Below the pieces are notes generated by a model. That model saw nothing but the letters and a program-made list of their open reading frames with translations. It was not told where the DNA came from and did no database searches. 64,000 bases of DNA. Origin: CAVRXT01 sp963725655 (lineage in GTDB: Bacteria > Acidobacteriota > Terriglobia > Acidiferrales > UBA7541). The DNA is taken from positions 62,001 through 126,000 of the forward strand of contig CAVRYY010000003.1 of the NCBI GenBank assembly GCA_963725655.1. Reading direction: 5' to 3'. Positions 40,822-48,107 of this stretch are shown piece by piece. Within the stretch, counting starts at the first letter, position 1; each line of letters begins with the position of its first letter. A program made the position numbers and the translations under genes.

Positions 40822-42284
40822 CCGCTCTGTCCGTTCTCGCCTGGTTTTGCGATTCCTGAAGCTCGTAGACTGTCGAGAGAGGGATCATTCACCATCCACA
40901 AATCCGCCCGCGTCACGGACTGGCCGGGATCCGTCGAGACGCGAGCCTCGACCCATTGATTGGCGTCCCAGTGGCCGACGATGCGCATTTTCAGATAGTT
41001 TCCGGTGAGCGCCTCGGTCCAGTTTTCGCCGCGGCGGTGCAAGGTGAGACCTCGCAGCGTGCCTCGCGCCTGAGCCTGCGCGCCGCGAAACTCCGCCGCC
41101 TTCTCCGCTGCCAATGCCCGCAGAGCGCGCGCCCGAACCCGAATCTCTGCCGGCGCCACCTGCTCGGTGGACTGCGCCGCGGCCGTTCCCGGCCTCGCGG
41201 AATACGAAAACACATGCAAATAGCTGAACGGGTGGGCGGCCACGAACGCCAGGGTGGCTTGAAAATCCGCTTCGCTTTCCCCCGGAAAGCCAACGATCAC
41301 GTCGGCGCCGATCGCCGCGCTCGGCAATCGCTCATGAATAAGTTCGAGCCGCCGTGCATAGTGATCGGCGCGATACCAGCGGTGCATGTTACGCAGAACG
41401 CGATCCGATCCGGACTGCAGGGGCATGTGGAAATGGGGCGCCAGGCGCTCAGAGGATGCCACCAAATCCACAAAGTCCTGGGTGACGTCCATAGGTTCGA
41501 TGGAGCTGAAGCGGAGCTGCTGGAGCGGCGTCTCGCTCAGGACGCGGCTCACCAGGCCGGACAGTCCCGCGCGCAGCTGCAGGTCGCGGCCGTAACTCCC
41601 CAAATTAATCCCACTGAGCACGATCTCTTTCGCGCCGGCATTCGCCAGCCGGCAGATTTCGGCGATGACGGCATCGGGGGGCAGGCTCCGGCTGCGTCCG
41701 CGCACCAACGGAATTACGCAGTAGGCGCAGCGCTGATTACATCCGTCCTGAACTTTCAGGATGGGACGGGTGCGATCGCCTTCGCCACCAGTGACGGCGC
41801 TCAGCGATATGCTGGCGTCCGCGAAAATGTTTCCGGTAATAATTTTTGCAGGGGCGCGCGCGATGGAAAGCGGGTCTGAATCGAGGCGCGCAAGCGCATA
41901 AAAACTTCCGTCCGGCGCCGAGCTTTCCATCGCCGCCGCCGGCGCAAATTCGTCATCCACAATCCTGGGGATTTCCGCCTGGTGGGAATTCCCCACAACC
42001 CATGACACTCCGGGAATGCTCGCCAATTCTTCCGGCGCGCGCTGCGCATAACATCCCGTCACCACGATGCGAGCCAGCGGATTGGCCCGATGAATCTTCC
42101 GAATCGCGTCGCGCGTCTGGGCATCGGCAGCAGCCGTCACCGTGCAGGTATTCAGGACCACCAGGTCCGCCTGGTCGTCCGCCGCAAGCCGGTGGTAGCC
42201 GCGCGAAACCAGCGCGCCCTCAATGGCGTCCGCGTCGGCCTGGGTGGCCCGGCAACCAAAATTGTGGATGGAGAAGCTCGGCAT
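40818..42284 (-). CDS. mtaB: tRNA t6A37 methylthiotransferase MtaB
   Basis: 488 residues, radical-SAM methylthiotransferase. The N-terminal UPF0004 domain has its three cluster cysteines (NFGCRATQAD, LNTCTVTAAAD, VTGCYAQRAPEE). The radical-SAM CxxxCxxC is QDGCNQRCAYCVIPLVRGRS, and a C-terminal TRAM-like segment follows. GCRATQAD rather than GC-x-x-N-x-x-D points to MtaB over MiaB/RimO. It adds methylthio to t6A at tRNA position 37. ATG at 42284. The C-terminus has about 60 residues past TRAM. Confidence 0.9.
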   Translation of the reverse strand: MPSFSIHNFGCRATQADADAIEGALVSRGYHRLAADDQADLVVLNTCTVTAAADAQTRDAIRKIHRANPLARIVVTGCYAQRAPEELASIPGVSWVVGNSHQAEIPRIVDDEFAPAAAMESSAPDGSFYALARLDSDPLSIARAPAKIITGNIFADASISLSAVTGGEGDRTRPILKVQDGCNQRCAYCVIPLVRGRSRSLPPDAVIAEICRLANAGAKEIVLSGINLGSYGRDLQLRAGLSGLVSRVLSETPLQQLRFSSIEPMDVTQDFVDLVASSERLAPHFHMPLQSGSDRVLRNMHRWYRADHYARRLELIHERLPSAAIGADVIVGFPGESEADFQATLAFVAAHPFSYLHVFSYSARPGTAAAQSTEQVAPAEIRVRARALRALAAEKAAEFRGAQAQARGTLRGLTLHRRGENWTEALTGNYLKMRIVGHWDANQWVEARVSTDPGQSVTRADLWMVNDPSLDSLRASGIAKPGENGQSG

Positions 42285-42351
42285 ATTTGCGCAGTCGTCC
42301 GATGGGGTCTGCAACCGGAAGCTGGAATTATAGCCGCAAAGAGGGTCTTTA

Positions 42352-43008
42352 CTACTGGGGGATATACGAAGAGAGCGTGGGAACAAGCTGGGAAGTGAAT
42401 TGAACCGCGCGATCCTGCGCGGAGAGCTCGTTCTCACCATCCATAATCGAAGTGATCACGCGAATCATCGCTCCGTCGGAGCGATTCTCGCGCACTGCGT
42501 CGGTCACCAGAAAAATCTTGGCCCAATATTCGCTGGGAGTCACCCGGCCATGCGCCTGATACCAGTAAAGCACCATGTCCCGCTCCATGCCCTTGGCGAT
42601 CACGTAGCGGTTCACCTCGATGGTGCGCGGGCCCGCCACGGAAAGAGGGATCCGGCCCGCTTCGATCGGCGTCCATCCAGAGCCCGGCAGGCAATTCCGG
42701 GGGGAATGAATCGTGTCGCCCTGCCGCTGGCTGGGGAAAAACGCGATGAACAATGATACGTAGGGGTCGTTGGCACTGCGCTGGTAAGCACGGGACAGAA
42801 ATTCCCCGGGGCCAAGCGCGCGCAAGATACTCGGGCTCAACGGGGCATCCACCCCGGCCCAATCTCCGACGCGCATGGGAAAGTTGGGAAGGTCGCTGTG
42901 GGGCGGCAGCACCTCCGCGCGGTTCCTGGCCTGCAGCAACGCCGCTGTGCCCGCCAGAAGCAGCGCCAGCGCCGAGAAACGCAGCCAGGAGGTCACCGCC
43001 GGGGTCAT
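42352..43008 (-). CDS. EpsI-like exosortase-associated protein
   Basis: 218 residues. N-terminal membrane anchor (RFSALALLLAGTAALLQARN), then the DUF3485/EpsI pattern: LPNFPMRVGDWAGVDAPLS, VSLFIAFFPSQRQGDTIHSPRNCLPGSGW, VNRYVIAKGMERDMVLYWYQAHGR. EpsI-like proteins are encoded next to, or fused with, exosortases in PEP-CTERM/exopolysaccharide systems; the biochemical role is unproven. The HSPRNCLPGSGW Cys is conserved in the family. Its ATG overlaps the exosortase stop (ATGA). Confidence 0.88.
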   Translation of the reverse strand: MTPAVTSWLRFSALALLLAGTAALLQARNRAEVLPPHSDLPNFPMRVGDWAGVDAPLSPSILRALGPGEFLSRAYQRSANDPYVSLFIAFFPSQRQGDTIHSPRNCLPGSGWTPIEAGRIPLSVAGPRTIEVNRYVIAKGMERDMVLYWYQAHGRVTPSEYWAKIFLVTDAVRENRSDGAMIRVITSIMDGENELSAQDRAVQFTSQLVPTLSSYIPQ

Positions 43009-43895
43009 AGCGCCTCCTGCTGGCGTGCGCGGTCGCGCCAATGCAGCATCCAGTGGATGAAGTAGAGCATTCCCAGCGAGAGGACAAAAATGATCCATCC
43101 GGAAAACGTGTGGAAAAATCCCTCGGCTTTGTCGGGACTCCAATATTGCCCCAGCAATCCGGTTCCCATCACCCGCAAACCGTTGGCGGCCACAGCGATC
43201 GGGATCGCAGCCAGCACCAGGATGATCCGGTTCAGCCAGCGCTCTTCGAGCAGCTTGCCGTAAAACACCGCCAGCGTCACCAGCGACATCAGCGAGCGGA
43301 TCCCGCTGCAAGCCTCCACCACTTCGAGCGACATCGACGGCAGCCGGATTACGTTGCCTTCCCGCAGCACCGGTACACCCAGGAATTGCAAGAGGCCGGT
43401 GGCCAGGCGCGAAGCCAGGAACTGCAGCGGCAGCGCCACTTCATTGAAGACGATCACCGGAATTGGAATCGCCAGAAACAAAATCGCCCACGCGAAGAAC
43501 GACCGGCGAAACATTTCCCAGCCGGCAAAGTAGACGATCATCCCCGCGAACAGAAATAGAAGAGACGAGCGCGAAAGAAAATCATCCGCGCCCAAAACGC
43601 CCAGGACCAGCTCCAGCAGCGCTCCGGCAGCGATTGCCAGGCCCCACCCCGAAGGATGCAGCCGAATATTCCGGAAACTGGCGCGCTCGTGCCACACGAT
43701 AAACGCAGAAAACGGAGGAACCAGAAAACCATGCGAGAAATTCGGATCGTCCCACCACTGGCGCACCAGCTCAGCGAGGATGTGGTGATAGATCAGGGCC
43801 AGCAAGAGGAAAAGCAAGGCGCACTGCAGCAGGTTCGGGCGCAACGATTCCGCGGGGGGAGGCGCCAGCGCGCTCGAATTTACGGTGGAACTCAT
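43005..43895 (-). CDS. xrt: exosortase
   Basis: 296 residues, about eight membrane helices. The catalytic triad of exosortases/archaeosortases is visible: Cys in VVEACSGIRSLM, Arg in AANGLRVMG, His in GFFHTFSGWIIF. Exosortases cleave and sort proteins with a C-terminal PEP-hydrophobic-basic tail. The subtype (XrtA, XrtD or other) cannot be fixed by eye. It is translationally coupled to the EpsI-like gene and lies about 40 bases after the LuxR-type regulator. Confidence 0.93.
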   Translation of the reverse strand: MSSTVNSSALAPPPAESLRPNLLQCALLFLLLALIYHHILAELVRQWWDDPNFSHGFLVPPFSAFIVWHERASFRNIRLHPSGWGLAIAAGALLELVLGVLGADDFLSRSSLLFLFAGMIVYFAGWEMFRRSFFAWAILFLAIPIPVIVFNEVALPLQFLASRLATGLLQFLGVPVLREGNVIRLPSMSLEVVEACSGIRSLMSLVTLAVFYGKLLEERWLNRIILVLAAIPIAVAANGLRVMGTGLLGQYWSPDKAEGFFHTFSGWIIFVLSLGMLYFIHWMLHWRDRARQQEAL

Positions 43896-43935
43896 GAAGT
43901 CATAATCGTACCGCGAACAGGGGCGCGAGTGCGCG

Positions 43936-44610
43936 TCACGCGTTCTGGCTTCTCTGCTGGTAGCAAAGCAAGATAAGGTCGGCGCGCCGGCGTACGTTGA
44001 ACTTCGCCAATAAGTTGGAAACGTGAAATTTCACGGTGCGCTCGGAAATATTCAACCGGCTGGCGATTTCTTTGTTGGCCAGGTTCTCGAGCAATCCGTC
44101 CAGCACTTCGCGCTCGCGCCGGCTGAGCTCGGTATTGGCCTCGGCTTGCGGCCTGCGCCCGCGCATCCCGTTCAGAATGGTGTCAACAAAACGCGACAGC
44201 AGTTCTCGCGGCACCCAGAAGCCTCCGCTGGCAACCAACGGCAGCGCATGCACCAGTTGTTCGCGCGCCTCGGAATACGTCAGCAAACCCTTTACGCCCA
44301 TGCGCAGCAGCGCGTAGCTGCTCGCCTCTTTGAATTTCTGATCCACCACGATCAATCGCCCGTTGGGATAACGTTCCAGAACGTTCCCGATCAGCGCGTT
44401 CGCCGCTCGCGGAGCCGCGTGCGCGTCGATCACAAACACCGCCGCCCGCGGCACCTGCAGCGATCGCAGATCCGGCGCCAGCGTGGACTCCAGCTGTTTC
44501 GCGACCAACTGAAAAGGGGAATTCTCGAGTAGCCGACGGAACTCTTCCAGAACCATCGGATGCGGAGATAATATGCACACCCGCAGACTTTTGGCGGCTT
44601 CCTTCACCAT
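43936..44610 (-). CDS. LuxR/NarL-type response regulator, atypical receiver
   Basis: 224 residues. The C-terminal HTH is clear: LSRREREVLDGLLENLANKEIASRLNISERTVKFHVSNLLAKF. The N-terminal half has the receiver length, but the acidic pocket (normally DDH near residue 10) reads LSPHPMVL, and only one Asp (VFVIDAHA, about residue 62) resembles the phosphoacceptor. It is probably phosphorylation-independent. Being just upstream of the exosortase on the same strand, it likely regulates this locus (inference). Confidence 0.9.
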   Translation of the reverse strand: MVKEAAKSLRVCILSPHPMVLEEFRRLLENSPFQLVAKQLESTLAPDLRSLQVPRAAVFVIDAHAAPRAANALIGNVLERYPNGRLIVVDQKFKEASSYALLRMGVKGLLTYSEAREQLVHALPLVASGGFWVPRELLSRFVDTILNGMRGRRPQAEANTELSRREREVLDGLLENLANKEIASRLNISERTVKFHVSNLLAKFNVRRRADLILLCYQQRSQNA

Positions 44611-44859
44611 ATCTGTACGCTAGCTTATTTGCGTGCCTGCGGCAATATATCCAGGTGGGTGCGCCATTAACTACTTCATAGCATTTACGCGTCATTCTCC
44701 AACTCTAATGACACCGCGGAAACCTAACAAATTCCAGAACCTGCGCCGCCGATCGTTTTTGAAATCCAAAAGTACTATCGATTTTCGGACACCTCTAGTA
44801 CCGATGGCGTCGCGCTGCTAGTACGGCCGGATTAGTCCCCAAAGCACTTTCCATTCCCG

Positions 44860-44875
44860 AGGAAATTCGTTTCCT
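44860..44875. promoter_or_regulatory. inverted repeat, possible activator site
   Basis: AGGAAA-TTCG-TTTCCT lies about 71 bases upstream of the sigma-54 -24 element. Enhancer-binding activators of sigma-54 promoters bind such upstream inverted repeats, so this is a candidate activator site (inference). Confidence 0.4.
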
Positions 44876-44945
44876 ATCGTCTCAGATTGAAACACGCGCC
44901 AGCGCCGTAAGCCCTTCTAAATCAATCAAATGCCTCAGGCTCCTT

Positions 44946-44961
44946 TGGCCATACCGGTGCT
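44946..44961 (+). promoter_or_regulatory. sigma-54-like promoter for the PEP-CTERM-like gene
   Basis: TGGCCATACCGGTGCT fits the sigma-54 pattern, with GG and GC exactly ten bases apart (-24/-12). The predicted start is about 44972, giving a leader of about 44 bases. PEP-CTERM genes are RpoN-dependent in several studied bacteria (PrsK/PrsR systems), which supports the call. Confidence 0.55.
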
Positions 44962-45015
44962 CTTAAGCAAGTTGTGATTTACAAAATATCAGCTCCGACC
45001 CCAGGGGGATTCAAA

Positions 45016-45273
45016 ATGAAAGCAGCACTGACAACCGGTTTTCTTTCGCTCCTGATCGCCGCGATGCCTACCGCTGCCGACACGGCCCACGCCCCGGCCA
45101 CCCACAGCGCCGCTACGAATTTGATTCCGGCTTTCGCGATGTCCTACGCGCATTACGTCAGCGCGGCTCCGGAACCGTTGCGCCTGGTTATGGTGGGATC
45201 CTTGATGATTCTTTCCGCCTTCGTGGTTCGCATGGTGGCCCGCAAGGGCGCTGTTGCGGCTACCCAGATTTAA
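45016..45273 (+). CDS. tiny PEP-CTERM-like exported protein, 85 aa
   Basis: N-terminal signal peptide KAALTTGFLSLLIAAMPTAA, ending near ADTAHA (residue about 26). A short middle of about 28 residues follows, then AAPEP (about 52-56), a hydrophobic helix LRLVMVGSLMILSAFVV and a basic RMVARKG tail. That is the exosortase sorting-signal layout, although the tail runs about nine residues past the basic cluster. After both cuts only about 28-30 residues would be exported. ATG at 45016 has GGGGGA upstream. It is divergent from the exosortase genes. Alternatively it is a simple two-helix membrane protein. Confidence 0.65.
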   Translation: MKAALTTGFLSLLIAAMPTAADTAHAPATHSAATNLIPAFAMSYAHYVSAAPEPLRLVMVGSLMILSAFVVRMVARKGAVAATQI

Positions 45274-45374
45274 TCCGCTGCTTGGATTTCCCGGCGGGCA
45301 CCCCCCTCCCCGCTCGCCGGGATTCCGAGCAGCCAGTAAGTATCGTTACAAAAATCCGCCGCTCGACTGCCCGC

Positions 45375-46853
45375 CTACGCTCCACTCCCATCGATCCGCT
45401 GTTGCGGCAAACGAAACATCATCCAACTCCCCAAAAGAATGCTCGCTCCCACCACGCCGTTTACGACGTGAAGCATCCGCCCGCTGGCGAGCACCAGCGC
45501 ACATTCAAGCAGCACGGGCGGCGCCACCACCCAGGCGACGAACAACATCCCAGGCGAACCGCCGCGCCCGGGGTGGAAAGGCGTGAAGGCAAGGATCAGC
45601 CCTAGCGGAACGAACGCCAGGCACAGGAAGAGGGCCGCATAGCCGCGTGCGTCATAATATCGTAGCGGCTCAGATTCCCTGAGAAACGGGGAAGAATGAC
45701 TGAGCAGCGCCGCGCCCGGACCAAGGGACATGCTATAGGGCAGGAGCTTTCCGTCGCGGAAGATAGTTAGTTCCGCCGAGTTGTAACGGATGGCGATATT
45801 CACGGAATGCGATGTCCGAAAAATGTCCGGGACGATGAGCTGCGGTTCATCATCGGCCGGATCGGTCATCGGAGTGCGCAGAAAAAATACCAGGTCGTAG
45901 CCTTTCTGCGCGGCGGCGAAGCCGACGTCCTGCGCTCCGTGGCTCAATGACAGGATCCAACCATTGTTCGGCGGCGCATCCGTCGCCGTCGTGCATATCA
46001 TCTGAAGCGTGAATCGGCTGCGTTTCAACAGCCGAGCCATCGCATCGGGCGCCACGGCTATCCCCGCGGCAGAAACATCCGATCCCGCCGCGGGATACGA
46101 CGCGACCACATCCGCTTCGGCTGACGCGGCAAGATTGCTGGAATCCGCTGCCTCCAGTTCCCGCGACGACATGGCGCGATCGGCAATCTCCATTCGCGTG
46201 ACGCGCCCATTCCAGGGATGATCGCCCGATGGCGAGTTGCCGATCGTCAGCGTCATTCCCGGATCCCAATTCGTCAGGCGTGATTGGCGCTGCAACGTGA
46301 AGCCCAGAGTGAAACCGAGCACCACCCACAGCAAAAAAAGAGTACGCGCCACCGCTACCGAAATGTATCTGCGCAACGCGTCGAGGGCATCCGAGGCCCA
46401 CCGCAAAATCGGTCCGCCTTCCCGCACCAACAGCACGTAACCAACCATCCCGCCCAGGGTGTTGCCGACCAGGTCCTGCCAGGAAGTGTCACGATCGGGG
46501 ATATAAGACTGAAGCACTTCGATCAGCAGAGAAAATGCGAAACTCGCAACGGCGGTGGCCAACAAGGGCCACGCACCTTTCCAGGCTTTTCGGCGTGCCT
46601 GCGCCGCCAGTCCGAATCCCAACGGCAGGAAAAGCAGAACATTCAGAAAATCCGTGGGCGGGTCAGAGGGCTTGCCGAGGAACCACTCGAAGAAAGGCGG
46701 GACGCGCCGGACGGCCGTCTCCACCGGGAACGCCTGGAACGGGAAAAACGTCAGAAAGACGATTCCCAGCACCGATAGCCACAGAATGAACGAGGTCCAG
46801 CGCGCGAGCAGTGCCGGGCTGGGTTCAGCGTTCGGGCTCGCGTCAATTTTCAT
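45375..46853 (-). CDS. VanZ-like/LamG membrane protein
   Basis: 492 residues. The N-terminal half is a VanZ-like membrane domain (four to five helices; FPFQAFP, DFLNVLLFLPLGFGLA, IEVLQSYIPDRDTSWQDLVGNTLGG). A concanavalin-A/LamG-like beta-sandwich follows (about 215-395; NWDPGMTLTIGNSPSGDHPWNGRVTRMEIADRAMSSREL), then three more helices. VanZ-LamG proteins occur near exosortase and exopolysaccharide genes. ATG at 46853 has GAGG 6 nt upstream; ATG at 46874 is an alternative. A link to the exosortase is inferred from position. Confidence 0.8.
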   Translation of the reverse strand: MKIDASPNAEPSPALLARWTSFILWLSVLGIVFLTFFPFQAFPVETAVRRVPPFFEWFLGKPSDPPTDFLNVLLFLPLGFGLAAQARRKAWKGAWPLLATAVASFAFSLLIEVLQSYIPDRDTSWQDLVGNTLGGMVGYVLLVREGGPILRWASDALDALRRYISVAVARTLFLLWVVLGFTLGFTLQRQSRLTNWDPGMTLTIGNSPSGDHPWNGRVTRMEIADRAMSSRELEAADSSNLAASAEADVVASYPAAGSDVSAAGIAVAPDAMARLLKRSRFTLQMICTTATDAPPNNGWILSLSHGAQDVGFAAAQKGYDLVFFLRTPMTDPADDEPQLIVPDIFRTSHSVNIAIRYNSAELTIFRDGKLLPYSMSLGPGAALLSHSSPFLRESEPLRYYDARGYAALFLCLAFVPLGLILAFTPFHPGRGGSPGMLFVAWVVAPPVLLECALVLASGRMLHVVNGVVGASILLGSWMMFRLPQQRIDGSGA

Positions 46854-46893
46854 TGCGCCTCGGTAACGATCCATCCGGCATGGCCCGAGACGT

Positions 46894-47892
46894 TCAATAC
46901 GCCCAGCGCAGCAGGATGCCCCCGGTGGTGTAACCCGCGCCCACGGAAACCAGCAATACCAGATCGCCTTTTTTCAGGCGCTTTTGCTCGACCGCATCGC
47001 GCAGCCCGAGCGGGATGGTCGCGGCAGTGGTGTTGCCATAGCGATCGATATTGATCATCACTTTCGAATCGTCCAATTCCAGGCGTTCCTGCATCGCGCG
47101 GATGATTCGCAGATTGGCTTGGTGCGGCACTACCAGCGCCAGATCGCTGGACGATAGCCCGTTGCGCTGCAGCAGCTCGGTGGCGATCTCGCACATCCGC
47201 CGCACCGCATACTTGAAGACGTGCTGCCCTTCCTGGTGGATGTAGTGCATGCGCTTAGCCACTGTTTCCTGCGAAGACGGGTTGAGCGAACCTCCACCGG
47301 GCATGTACAGGCTCATTCCTCCTGAACCGTCCACGTCGTTCAGAAAATCGAGCACGCCCTCGGCATCGGATTCCGCCGGTTCCACCAACACCGCGCCCGC
47401 ACCGTCGCCAAACAATACGCAGGTGGCGCGGTCGGTGAAGTCCATCACCGAGGTCATGGTGTCGCTGCCGATCACCAGCACTTTGCGATGGGTTCCCGCT
47501 CCCACAAATTGCAGGGCCACGGTCAACGCGTATACGAATCCCGAACACGCTCCGGACAAGTCGAATCCCCACGCCTTGTTCGCTCCCAGCCGGTCCTGCA
47601 CCAGGCACGCCGTCGCCGGAAAAAACATGTCCGGCGTCACCGTGGCCACGATGATCATCTCGATTTCTTCCGGACTCACATTCTTGCTCGCCAGCAGCTT
47701 CTGCGCTGCCTCCACCGCCATGTGCGAGGTGGCCATGCCTGCATCGGCGTAGTGGCGTTCCCGGATGCCGGTTCGGCTGCGAATCCATTCGTCGTTGGTA
47801 TCCACGATTTTTTCCAAGTCAGCGTTGGTCACCACGCGTGGAGGCGTGAAGCCCGCTACCCCGGTGATCTTCGCAGCAATTCGCTTTCCCAT
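46894..47892 (-). CDS. fabH: beta-ketoacyl-ACP synthase III
   Basis: 332 residues, FabH. Catalytic Cys in SGACSGFVYAL (about residue 115), His in VVPHQANLRII and Asn in DRYGNTTAATIPLGL. The N-terminus (GVAGFTPPRVVTNADLEKIVDTNDEWIRSRTGIRERH) is canonical. It condenses acetyl-CoA with malonyl-ACP to start fatty-acid synthesis. The plsX and fabD genes usually beside it are absent, so this is a detached copy, about 7 kb from acpS. Confidence 0.96.
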   Translation of the reverse strand: MGKRIAAKITGVAGFTPPRVVTNADLEKIVDTNDEWIRSRTGIRERHYADAGMATSHMAVEAAQKLLASKNVSPEEIEMIIVATVTPDMFFPATACLVQDRLGANKAWGFDLSGACSGFVYALTVALQFVGAGTHRKVLVIGSDTMTSVMDFTDRATCVLFGDGAGAVLVEPAESDAEGVLDFLNDVDGSGGMSLYMPGGGSLNPSSQETVAKRMHYIHQEGQHVFKYAVRRMCEIATELLQRNGLSSSDLALVVPHQANLRIIRAMQERLELDDSKVMINIDRYGNTTAATIPLGLRDAVEQKRLKKGDLVLLVSVGAGYTTGGILLRWAY

Positions 47893-48107
47893 GCACTCTC
47901 CCGTAGACGCACGAATCGTGAATTGTACGTAATCCGCGGCGGAGCATACAAGCGATTACCGAATTATACGGATAGTGGGAATCTTCGCTTCATGATACGG
48001 AGCTGTAGCGCCGCGACTCGTCGCGGAACAACATCCGTCCCCGCAGTATCCGACCTCTTCCCAATTTTGACGTATTATTACCTTGGTGGGATTTCCGCAG
48101 GCGAGCT

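Larger units (their letters stand above)
44611..45015. other. divergent regulatory region of the exosortase locus
   Basis: 405 bases, more AT-rich than the flanks. It contains three AGTAC phrases (44771, 44795, 44818), the inverted repeat AGGAAA-TTCG-TTTCCT (44860-44875) and a sigma-54-like promoter (44946-44961). It probably serves both the LuxR regulator and the PEP-CTERM-like gene. Confidence 0.5.
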
